NCBI RefSeq assembly: GCF_047501175.1
Contig: NZ_JBEQWH010000001.1
Coordinates: 1-64,000 of the forward strand
DNA: 64,000 nucleotides
Source: Methanoprimaticola sp047501175
Lineage (GTDB): Archaea > Thermoplasmatota > Thermoplasmata > Methanomassiliicoccales > Methanomethylophilaceae
Direction: 5' to 3'
The stretch's first letter is position 1. Each line of letters opens with the position of its first letter. The position numbers were made by a program, and so were the translations under genes. This document shows positions 57,922 through 64,000 of this stretch, piece by piece. The notes below the pieces were generated by a model. The model was not told where the DNA came from, did no database searches, and saw only the letters and a program-made list of their open reading frames with translations.

Positions 57922-58667
57922 TGCTCTCCCTCCCCGACATCCTTGTAGACGCCAAGCGGGTAGTACGGGATCATGTTGTCCCTGAGCCACTGGATCGCGT
58001 CGGTGGGCGACATGCCCCAGTTGGTGGGACAGGTGGACACGACCTCTACGATGCAGTATCCCTTCCCGGCCATCTGGTACTCGAACGCCTTCTTGATCGC
58101 CTTCTTGGCGGCCCTGACGTTCTTGACGCTGTCCACCGTGACGCGCTCGGCGAGCGCGACCCCGTCGAGGGACGATAGCAGCTCGCAGACCCTGATGGGG
58201 TTCCCGGCGGTCTTCACATCCCTTCCGTAGGGTGAGGTCTGGGTGACCTGTCCGGGGAGGGTGGTCGGTGCCATCTGGCCCCCGGTCATCCCGTATATCG
58301 CGTTGTTGATGAAGATCGCGACGATGTTCTCTCCCCTTGCGGCGGCATGGACGGTCTCGCCCATACCGATGGCCGCGAGGTCCCCGTCCCCCTGGTAGGT
58401 GAACACCACGTTGTCGGGTCTCGCCCTCTTGACACCGGTCGCCACTGCGGGCGCGCGGCCGTGGGGTGCCTGGACCATGTCGCAGTTGAAGTAGTTGTAC
58501 GTGAAGACGGAGCATCCGACGGATGCCACCCCCACGGTCCTGCCCTCCACGCCGAGCTCGTCTATGACCTCCGCCACCAGCCTGTGGACGATCCCATGGG
58601 TGCATCCCGGGCAGTAGTGGAAGGGCGCTTCCGTCAGTGCGTGGGGCCTCTCTCCTTTCACTGTCAT
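57918..58667 (-). CDS. 2-Oxoacid:ferredoxin oxidoreductase, beta subunit (TPP-binding)
   Basis: A 249-residue thiamine-diphosphate-binding subunit. 'FHYCPGCTHGIVHRL' near the N-terminus and 'ASVGCSVFTYNYF' provide cluster and active-site cysteines. The TPP/Mg motif is 'YQGDGDLAAIGMGE' with 'IFINNAIYGMTGGQ' downstream. It decarboxylates the 2-oxoacid. The ATG at 58667 is preceded by ggaggtg at 7 bases; a GTG at 58670 is possible. It overlaps the alpha stop (TGATG) and the gamma start. Confidence 0.94.
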   Translation of the reverse strand: MTVKGERPHALTEAPFHYCPGCTHGIVHRLVAEVIDELGVEGRTVGVASVGCSVFTYNYFNCDMVQAPHGRAPAVATGVKRARPDNVVFTYQGDGDLAAIGMGETVHAAARGENIVAIFINNAIYGMTGGQMAPTTLPGQVTQTSPYGRDVKTAGNPIRVCELLSSLDGVALAERVTVDSVKNVRAAKKAIKKAFEYQMAGKGYCIVEVVSTCPTNWGMSPTDAIQWLRDNMIPYYPLGVYKDVGEGEQ

Positions 58668-59731
58668 CACTGAACACCTCCGTTTATCCTGACGATCTCC
58701 CCGAGTATCTCCTTAGGGGTCGGGATCACGCCTCCGGTGCGTCCGTAGAACTCGACCGGGACCTTCCCGTTGACCACCAGTCTGACGTCGTCGACCATCT
58801 GGCCCATGGACATCTCCACGGACAGGAAGGCCTTGGCATGGCCAACGTGCTTGTTGATGAACCTCTCCGGGAACGGCCAGAGGGTTATGGGCCTGATCAT
58901 CCCGACCTTGATGCCCTGCTTCCTCGCCGCATCGATGGCGGACCTAGACACCCTGGACGAGGACCCGTACGCGACGATGATTATGTCGGCGTCGTCTGTG
59001 AGGTACTCTTCGGCCATCTGGTGCTTCTCCTTGATCTCCTCGTATCTCTTGAACCTCTGGATGACCAGGTCCTCGAGCTCCTGGGGGTTGATGTACAGGG
59101 AGTTGACCACGTTGTGCGCCCGCTTGTCGTGGTGTCCGCAGGCGGCCCATCCCTTGGAGTCGTTGTCCGGGTCCTTGGGTTCGGGGAGCACGACGGGCTC
59201 CATCATCTGTCCGAGCATGCCGTCGGAGAGGACCATGGCGGGCATCCTGTACTCGTCCCCGAGGTCGAACGCCGTGGAGATGATGTCGACGGTCTCCTGG
59301 ACCGTGGACGGTGCGAACACGAGTATGTGGAAGTCCCCGTGCGCGGTGGATTTTGTAGCTTGATGATAGTCTGCTTGGGACGGCTGGATCCCGCCCAGTC
59401 CGGGACCTCCGCGCTGGACGTTCACTATGAGGCAGGGGACGTCCGATCCGGCGATGTACGAGATGCCCTCGGCCATGAGACTGACCCCGGGGGACGATGT
59501 GGAAGTCATCACTCTGACGCCCGCCGCCCCTGCACCCAGGACCATGTTGATGGACGCCACCTCGGACTCTGCCTGCAGATAGACGCCGCCGATCTTCGGC
59601 ATCCTCTTGGACATGTACGCCGCGACCTCCGTCTGCGGCGTGATGGGGTATCCGAAGAAGTGTCTGCATCCCGCGGCGATGGCTGCCTCGGCGATGGCCT
59701 CGTTTCCCTTCATGAGTACTTTTCCGTTCAT
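58667..59731 (-). CDS. vorB: 2-Oxoacid:ferredoxin oxidoreductase, alpha subunit (VorB-like)
   Basis: A 354-residue alpha subunit. 'KVLMKGNEAIAEAAIAAGC', 'FFGYPITPQTEVAAYMSKRM', 'YLQAESEVASINMVLGA', 'SSPGVSLMAEGISYIAG' and 'QRGGPGLGGIQPSQADYHQA' closely follow subunits annotated VorB (3-methyl-2-oxobutanoate:ferredoxin oxidoreductase) in anaerobes. The substrate is thus more likely a branched-chain 2-oxoacid than 2-oxoglutarate, but KOR activity cannot be excluded from sequence. It starts 2 bases after the ferredoxin gene. Confidence 0.88.
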   Translation of the reverse strand: MNGKVLMKGNEAIAEAAIAAGCRHFFGYPITPQTEVAAYMSKRMPKIGGVYLQAESEVASINMVLGAGAAGVRVMTSTSSPGVSLMAEGISYIAGSDVPCLIVNVQRGGPGLGGIQPSQADYHQATKSTAHGDFHILVFAPSTVQETVDIISTAFDLGDEYRMPAMVLSDGMLGQMMEPVVLPEPKDPDNDSKGWAACGHHDKRAHNVVNSLYINPQELEDLVIQRFKRYEEIKEKHQMAEEYLTDDADIIIVAYGSSSRVSRSAIDAARKQGIKVGMIRPITLWPFPERFINKHVGHAKAFLSVEMSMGQMVDDVRLVVNGKVPVEFYGRTGGVIPTPKEILGEIVRINGGVQ

Positions 59732-59733
59732 GT

Positions 59734-59940
59734 TCACATCTCGATTCTTATCGCCACATCGGGGCACATCGTAGCGCAGGAGCCGCAGCCGGTGCAGGCT
59801 TCCTGGTCGGTGATATGGGCGGGGTGGTATCCCTTGCTGTTCGTAATGGTCTTGTCGAGCGACATGATGTGCTTGGGGCATGCTACCACGCACATCTCGC
59901 AACCCTTGCAGATGTTGTTATCAACGGTTACTTTTGGCAT
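59734..59940 (-). CDS. Ferredoxin (delta) subunit of the 2-oxoacid oxidoreductase
   Basis: A 68-residue protein with two [4Fe-4S] motifs, 'CKGCEMCVVACPKHI' and 'CTGCGSCATMCPDVA'. It carries electrons from the TPP site to soluble ferredoxin. The ATG at 59940 has an aaggt binding site; upstream in-frame residues overlap the P-loop ATPase gene. It leads the four structural genes (delta, alpha, beta, gamma). Confidence 0.93.
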   Translation of the reverse strand: MPKVTVDNNICKGCEMCVVACPKHIMSLDKTITNSKGYHPAHITDQEACTGCGSCATMCPDVAIRIEM

Positions 59941-59953
59941 TTGAACTACCTTT

Positions 59954-60622
59954 TCACTCCCAGGGCGCCCTGACATGGACGTCTACTGGGTATATGTTAG
60001 AGATTTTATTTAAAAGGACAAAATTCAGTTGGCGGGGGGCCGTCGTGAACCTGAGCGGCAGGCCGGTCAGGGAAGAGACCTCATCCGCGAATCCGACCGA
60101 ATCTAGGACCGTCTGTTCGGTGGTCCCCTGCTTCAGATGGGAGTTGTTGGCTATGCATGTGGCCTTGAGGCGGGATGTCCTCTCGATCTCGCCGAGGATC
60201 CCTGCGGCCTCCTCCGCATGCGTCGTCATGGATCTGTATCTGTTTACGACATAGATCACGTCAGGGTCCACATCCGTCAGGGTCCTGGAGTAGACCCCTA
60301 TCGCGGTCGCGCCGGCATCGTCCCCTCCGACGTCCACGATCACCCTGGACCCTTCCAATATGGAATCCCTCACCGCACCCGGGAGGGATGGGGTGTCCAG
60401 GTTTGTGTTGGCGAAGTTGGGTCCGACCACCTTCACGCCGTTCTGCGTGAGGACATCGGAATAGTCGGCGGACCTGAAGTACGGGTTGACGACGTCAAGG
60501 TCGACAAGGGTCACATCCTCACCGTCCCTGGCACAGTCCAATGCGAGGTTTATCGACAGATTGGTCTTCCCCGTCCCGTAGTGTCCGCAGACGACGGTCA
60601 CCCTCTTCTCCAACGGGAACAT
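59954..60622 (-). CDS. P-loop ATPase (MinD/ParA/CobQ-like) leading the VOR operon
   Basis: A 222-residue SIMIBI-class NTPase. Walker A is 'VVCGHYGTGKTNLSINLAL' near residue 9, the switch region 'LVDLDVVNPYFRSADYSDVL' follows, then 'VIVDVGGDDAGATAIGVYS' and 'YVVNRYRSMTTHAEEAA'. It resembles the nucleotide-binding proteins that load or assemble metal cofactors. Here it is the first gene of the VOR operon, ending 13 bases before the ferredoxin subunit, so a role in Fe-S insertion or assembly of the oxidoreductase is plausible but not shown. The ATG at 60622 is at leaderless distance from the TATA box; another ATG at 60640 is too close to it. Confidence 0.82.
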   Translation of the reverse strand: MFPLEKRVTVVCGHYGTGKTNLSINLALDCARDGEDVTLVDLDVVNPYFRSADYSDVLTQNGVKVVGPNFANTNLDTPSLPGAVRDSILEGSRVIVDVGGDDAGATAIGVYSRTLTDVDPDVIYVVNRYRSMTTHAEEAAGILGEIERTSRLKATCIANNSHLKQGTTEQTVLDSVGFADEVSSLTGLPLRFTTAPRQLNFVLLNKISNIYPVDVHVRAPWE

Positions 60623-60641
60623 GGATACGCCATCACGCATA

Positions 60642-60650
60642 GCGTATAAC
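60642..60650 (-). promoter_or_regulatory. TATA box of the VOR operon
   Basis: gttatacgc on the minus strand is centred about 25 bases before the ATG at 60622. A plus-strand box (gtttataac, 60710-60718) serves the divergent regulator gene. Confidence 0.6.
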
Positions 60651-60752
60651 TAGCTTTCAGGTCCATGGCAATCGTTTCAATGGGACTTTCCACAGCGGTG
60701 ACACGGATTGTTTATAACCAATGGAATTCTGCTGGAGCCCCGAGGATTAGCA

Positions 60753-61319
60753 ATGGAACCCAACATCGCAGAGATTGCCCAGCGTATAGTCGCAATGCGT
60801 GAGCTATGCGAAATATCCATTGAAGAGATGGCGGAAGTCGTCGGCAAGACCGTCGACGAGTATGTCGAGTACGAGAGTGGGGAGCTCGATTTCTCCTTCA
60901 CCTTCCTGCACAAGTGCGCCGAGAGGTTCGGCATAGACATAGTGGAGCTGCTGACTGGGGAGAACCCCCACCTGTCCGAGTGCACGCTCGTCAGGAACGG
61001 CCGGGGACTCCCCATGAAGAGGCGCGTCGGATTCGAGTATCAGCACCTCGCATTCAATTTCAAGGACAAGATCTCCGAGCCGTTCATCGTCATCGCCCCC
61101 TTCATAGAGGAGGACCAGAACGCTCCGATACGCACGTCCACCCACGAGGGCCAGGAGTTCGACTATGTCCTCGAGGGGAACCTCAGGTTCTATCACAACG
61201 GTCATGTTATGGATCTCGGGCCCGGGGACTCCGTGTATTACGATTCCAGCATGCCGCACGGGATGTATGCGACATCCAAGGAAGGATGCAAGTTCATCGC
61301 GGTCGTAGTGAAGGGCTGA
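60753..61319 (+). CDS. XRE-family regulator with C-terminal cupin domain
   Basis: A 188-residue transcription regulator. Residues about 6-60 form a helix-turn-helix ('RELCEISIEEMAEVVGKTVD'). Residues about 110-188 form a small-molecule-binding cupin barrel with the metal-ligand-like pattern 'RTSTHEGQEFDYVLEGNLRF' and 'LGPGDSVYYDSSMPHGMYA'. HTH-cupin proteins commonly control the adjacent metabolic gene in response to its substrate. Here it ends 2 bases before an acyl-CoA synthetase and is divergent from the VOR operon, so it may control both. The TATA box lies about 39 bases before the ATG. Confidence 0.9.
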   Translation: MEPNIAEIAQRIVAMRELCEISIEEMAEVVGKTVDEYVEYESGELDFSFTFLHKCAERFGIDIVELLTGENPHLSECTLVRNGRGLPMKRRVGFEYQHLAFNFKDKISEPFIVIAPFIEEDQNAPIRTSTHEGQEFDYVLEGNLRFYHNGHVMDLGPGDSVYYDSSMPHGMYATSKEGCKFIAVVVKG

Positions 61320-61321
61320 AC

Positions 61322-62971
61322 ATGAGGGGCATCAATCAGAGATACGTCGACGAGACCTACGATGCGGACGGTCTCCTGAAGACGTACAGGCTCAAGTACC
61401 CGGAGAACTACAACTTCGGATACGATGTCGTGGACGACATAGCGGTCAACGATCCCGGAAGGATGGCGCTCGTATGGGACAGTCAGTCCGGCGAGGAGCA
61501 CGAGTTCACCTTCGCCGACATCAAGAGGATGAGCGACAAGGTCGCCAACTACCTCCTCTCGCAGGGCGTCGGAAAGGGCGACGTCGTCATGTTGATCCTG
61601 AAGCAGAGGTACCAGTTCTGGTACTGCATGGTCGCGCTCCACAAGATCGGTGCGATCGTGGCTCCCGCCACCCACATGCTCACGAAGCACGACATAGAGT
61701 ACAGGGTGAACGCGGCGGACGTCAAGGCCATAATCTGCACGGATCAGTCCAACGTGAGCGGGTCCGTCGAGAGTGCGGAGAACATACCCTCCCTCAAGCT
61801 CAGGATGCTCGTCGGGAAGGCGAGGGACGGATGGATCGATTTCGATGCGGAGGTCGAGAAGGCTTCCGATGTGCTCGAGAGGGTGGACACCAGGGCGGTC
61901 GAGCCCATGCTCATGTACTTCACGTCCGGGACCTCCGGCAATCCCAAGATGGTGCTCCACAACCATCTGTACTCCCTCGGTCACCTGATGACCGCGAAGC
62001 ACTGGCACCAGGTGGACTCCGAGGGGATCCATTACACCGTCAGCGACACGGGATGGGGGAAATCCGTCTGGGGGGCGCTTTACGGTCAGTGGCTGATGGA
62101 ATCGGCGGTATTCGTCTACGAGTACGACAAGTTCGAGCCCGATGAGATCATGGACATGATCGAGAAGCACGGGATAACCACTTTCTGCTGCCCTCCCACG
62201 ATGTTCAGGCTCTACCTCAACGCGGGTCTGGAGGGACATGACCTGTCGTCCCTCAAGAACTGCTGCATCGCAGGGGAGGCCCTGAACCCCGACACGTACC
62301 AGACATGGTACGATGCCACCGGCCTGAGGCTCATGGAGGGATACGGCCAGACCGAGACCACAATGGTCATCGGTACGCTGAAGGGTATGATGCCCAAGCC
62401 CGGTTCCATGGGGAAGCCCTCGCCCCAGTTCGAGGTGGACATAGTCGATGAGAACGGTAACTCCTGTCCTCCTGGGGTCAACGGGGAGATCGTCGTCAGA
62501 GCGGGCACACCGGGCATCATGATCGGTTACTACAGGGATGAGGAGAAGACCGCCGTCACGCTGCGTGGCGGTTGGCACCATACGGGAGACATAGCCTGGA
62601 AGGACGAGGACGGATACTACTGGTTCGTCGGAAGGAACGATGACATCATCAAGTCCTCCGGGTACAGGATAAGTCCCTTCGAGATCGAGAGCGCGCTCAT
62701 GCTGCATCCTGCGGTCCTCGAGTGCGCGGTCACCGGCGTGCCGGACCCGGTCAGGGGCCAGCTCGTCAAGGCGACCATCATCCTGAGGTCCGGTTTCGAG
62801 CCTACGGACGACCTGAGGAAGGAGATCCAGAACTTCACCAAGAGGGAGACGGCCCCGTACAAGTATCCGCGCGTGATCGACTTCGTGGATGTGATGCCGA
62901 AGACCATCAGCGGGAAGGTCCGCAGGGTGGAGATCCGCAACAAGGACGTCGAGAGGATGAGGTCCAAATAA
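61322..62971 (+). CDS. AMP-forming acyl-CoA synthetase, copy 1
   Basis: A 549-residue acid:CoA ligase of the ANL family. The P-loop motif is 'MYFTSGTSGNPKMVLHNH' (about 199-216), 'EGYGQTETTMVIG' is the A5 motif (about 339-351), 'HHTGDIAWKDEDGYYWFVG' is A7/A8, and the catalytic lysine sits in 'TISGKVRRVEIRN' near the end. The size and motifs fit medium-chain or branched-chain and acetyl-CoA-synthetase-like enzymes; the substrate is not readable. It is cotranscribed with the XRE-cupin regulator (2 bases apart). The stop is TAA. Confidence 0.92.
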   Translation: MRGINQRYVDETYDADGLLKTYRLKYPENYNFGYDVVDDIAVNDPGRMALVWDSQSGEEHEFTFADIKRMSDKVANYLLSQGVGKGDVVMLILKQRYQFWYCMVALHKIGAIVAPATHMLTKHDIEYRVNAADVKAIICTDQSNVSGSVESAENIPSLKLRMLVGKARDGWIDFDAEVEKASDVLERVDTRAVEPMLMYFTSGTSGNPKMVLHNHLYSLGHLMTAKHWHQVDSEGIHYTVSDTGWGKSVWGALYGQWLMESAVFVYEYDKFEPDEIMDMIEKHGITTFCCPPTMFRLYLNAGLEGHDLSSLKNCCIAGEALNPDTYQTWYDATGLRLMEGYGQTETTMVIGTLKGMMPKPGSMGKPSPQFEVDIVDENGNSCPPGVNGEIVVRAGTPGIMIGYYRDEEKTAVTLRGGWHHTGDIAWKDEDGYYWFVGRNDDIIKSSGYRISPFEIESALMLHPAVLECAVTGVPDPVRGQLVKATIILRSGFEPTDDLRKEIQNFTKRETAPYKYPRVIDFVDVMPKTISGKVRRVEIRNKDVERMRSK

Positions 62972-63014
62972 GCCGAATATGTCGTATTCCGATATCGACT
63001 ATTTAAACTAAAAA

Positions 63015-63056
63015 ACGAATTCCGTAGTATGTTTAAATTCATATTACGGAATTCGT
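63015..63056. promoter_or_regulatory. 17-bp near-perfect inverted repeat upstream of the second acyl-CoA synthetase
   Basis: acgaattccgtagtatg (63015-63031) and catattacggaattcgt (63040-63056) are complementary apart from one pair, around the centre tttaaatt. It lies in an AT-rich 147-base gap, 63 bases before the next start codon and upstream of a TATA-like attaaata (63073-63080). It is the most striking operator-like site in the window and could be the target of the XRE-cupin regulator. Confidence 0.6.
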
Positions 63057-63118
63057 AATCATATACAATTCTATTAAATATCTGGATTTTTTGCACCAAA
63101 CGAACGGCGTGCATAACC

Positions 63119-64000
63119 ATGAGGAACATCAATCTGAGATACGTGAAAGAGACCTACGGCGATGACGGCCTCCTGAAGTATTTTGACATCGACTGTCCTG
63201 ATGATTTCAATTTCGGTTACGATATCGTGGATGACATCGCCGTGAACGATCCTCAGAGGGTCGCGCTGGTGTGGCAGAGTGCCAACGGTGAGTGCAGGAG
63301 ATTCACCTTCGCCGACATCAAGAGGCTGAGCGACAAGACCTGCAACTACCTCACCTCCAAGGGCATCGGCAAGGGCGACTTCGTGATGCTCGTCCTCAAG
63401 CACAGCTATCAGTTCTGGTTCATATCCGTCGCCCTTCACAAGATGGGCGCCGTATCCGTCCCGGCGACGTACATGCTCAAGTCACATGACATAGAGTACA
63501 GGATAGATGCGGCCGGCATCAAGGCCGCGATCGTCATCGCGGATGCGGGGGTCACGGACTCATTCGACGCGTCCAGGAACATCGACAAGCTGGCCTGCAA
63601 GTTCACGGTCAACGGTTCCAAGGACGGATGGTGCGACTTCGACAGCGAGCTCGAGGGGTACTCCGATGTCTGGGAGAGGGTGCCGACCAAGCGCACGGAC
63701 AGGTTCCTCATGTATTTCACATCCGGGACCTCCGGCAATCCCAAGATGGCGGTCCATGACCACAGCTACCCCTTGGGCCATGTCCTGCTGGCGAAGCACT
63801 GGCACCAGGTCGATCCCGAGGGGTTGCACTGGTCCGTCGCCGATACCGGCTGGGCGAAGAACGCGTGGGGCAAGATCTACGGCCAGTGGATCATGGAGTC
63901 CGCGGTATTCGTCTACGAGTACGACAGGTTCGAGCCCCACGAGATTATGGACATGATCGAGAAGCATAGGATAACCACGTTCTGCTGCCCTCCCACGATG
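63119..64000 (+). CDS. AMP-forming acyl-CoA synthetase, copy 2 (cut by window end)
   Basis: The first 294 codons of a paralogue of the preceding synthetase, aligning from the first residue ('MRNINLRYVKETYGDDGLLK'). Identity is high in the N-terminal half and the P-loop 'MYFTSGTSGNPKMAVHDH' is intact. The reading frame is open to the window edge at 'CCPPTM'. Differences concentrate in parts expected to shape the acid pocket, so it may prefer a different acid. It has its own promoter region with the 63015-63056 inverted repeat. Confidence 0.92.
   Translation, partial: MRNINLRYVKETYGDDGLLKYFDIDCPDDFNFGYDIVDDIAVNDPQRVALVWQSANGECRRFTFADIKRLSDKTCNYLTSKGIGKGDFVMLVLKHSYQFWFISVALHKMGAVSVPATYMLKSHDIEYRIDAAGIKAAIVIADAGVTDSFDASRNIDKLACKFTVNGSKDGWCDFDSELEGYSDVWERVPTKRTDRFLMYFTSGTSGNPKMAVHDHSYPLGHVLLAKHWHQVDPEGLHWSVADTGWAKNAWGKIYGQWIMESAVFVYEYDRFEPHEIMDMIEKHRITTFCCPPTM

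Noticed and set aside
57023..57955. A 310-codon gene joining the gamma subunit region to RpoL
   Set aside because: Only the last 84 codons have a recognisable family and a TATA box; the rest is antiphase noise over the gamma gene.

Overview
The window is archaeal and best fits a methanogen of the order Methanomassiliicoccales (Thermoplasmata side of the Euryarchaeota). The archaeal assignment rests on RNA polymerase subunits D and L, the archaeal S13-S4-S11-RpoD cluster, DNA polymerase D large subunit, type II methionine aminopeptidase, AMP phosphorylase, mevalonate kinase, and a radical-SAM tetraether synthase, ferredoxin and geranylgeranyl reductase cluster. The order-level call is inference. 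It is based on 23S genes that are not linked to 16S or 5S, an HdrD-like protein, TATA boxes placed for leaderless mRNAs, and a genome that seems not to use TAG as a stop. I found no TAG stop among the accepted genes, while one P-type ATPase carries an in-frame TAG, as expected in a pyrrolysine-decoding lineage.

Layout. 1-7400: two identical 23S rRNA genes in direct tandem (repeat offset 4188 bp), with an AT-rich PNPOx-family gene between them. 7430-9725: MBL hydrolase, Sua5/YrdC, methionine aminopeptidase, tRNA-Leu(CAA). 9860-12420: rps13-rps4-rps11-rpoD operon. 12430-21750: zinc-ribbon protein, then (minus strand) NOG1-like GTPase coupled to polC, and a 1312-residue exported lamin-tail-domain protein. 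22029-25104: membrane-lipid operon (tes, ferredoxin, GGR). 25266-31076: two iron-sulfur flavoproteins; a minus-strand operon of aminotransferase, unknown, mevalonate kinase and HdrD-like protein; small secreted or acidic proteins. 31100-37000: strongly AT-rich island with an SF1 helicase carrying a nuclease-like insert and a PLD-DEAD-DUF3427 helicase, probably defence related. 37040-44322: ferredoxin and flavoprotein genes, SDR, a pair of paralogous membrane proteins, AMP phosphorylase, ClC channel. 44327-44987: a hairpin-rich gene-free stretch. 44988-50230: TAG-interrupted P-type ATPase, MscS channel, small proteins. 50500-57277: DUF4143 ATPase, tRNA-Gly(TCC), giant TPR protein, TruD, RpoL. 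57388-64000: a VOR-type 2-oxoacid:ferredoxin oxidoreductase operon led by a P-loop ATPase, divergent from an XRE-cupin regulator and two tandem acyl-CoA synthetases (the second runs off the window).

How the genes may work together. Mevalonate kinase, GGR and Tes cover early and late steps of archaeal lipid synthesis. The VOR enzyme and the neighbouring acyl-CoA synthetases could interconvert branched-chain acids, acyl-CoAs and 2-oxoacids using ferredoxin, which would suit a gut methanogen that takes up short branched acids. The ferredoxin, flavoprotein and Hdr-like genes point to a ferredoxin-centred anaerobic electron economy. The most unusual items are the in-frame TAG in the metal ATPase, the perfect 3.2-kb 23S repeat, the AT-rich two-helicase island, the structured gene-free block at 44350-44760 and a long near-perfect inverted repeat at 63015-63056.
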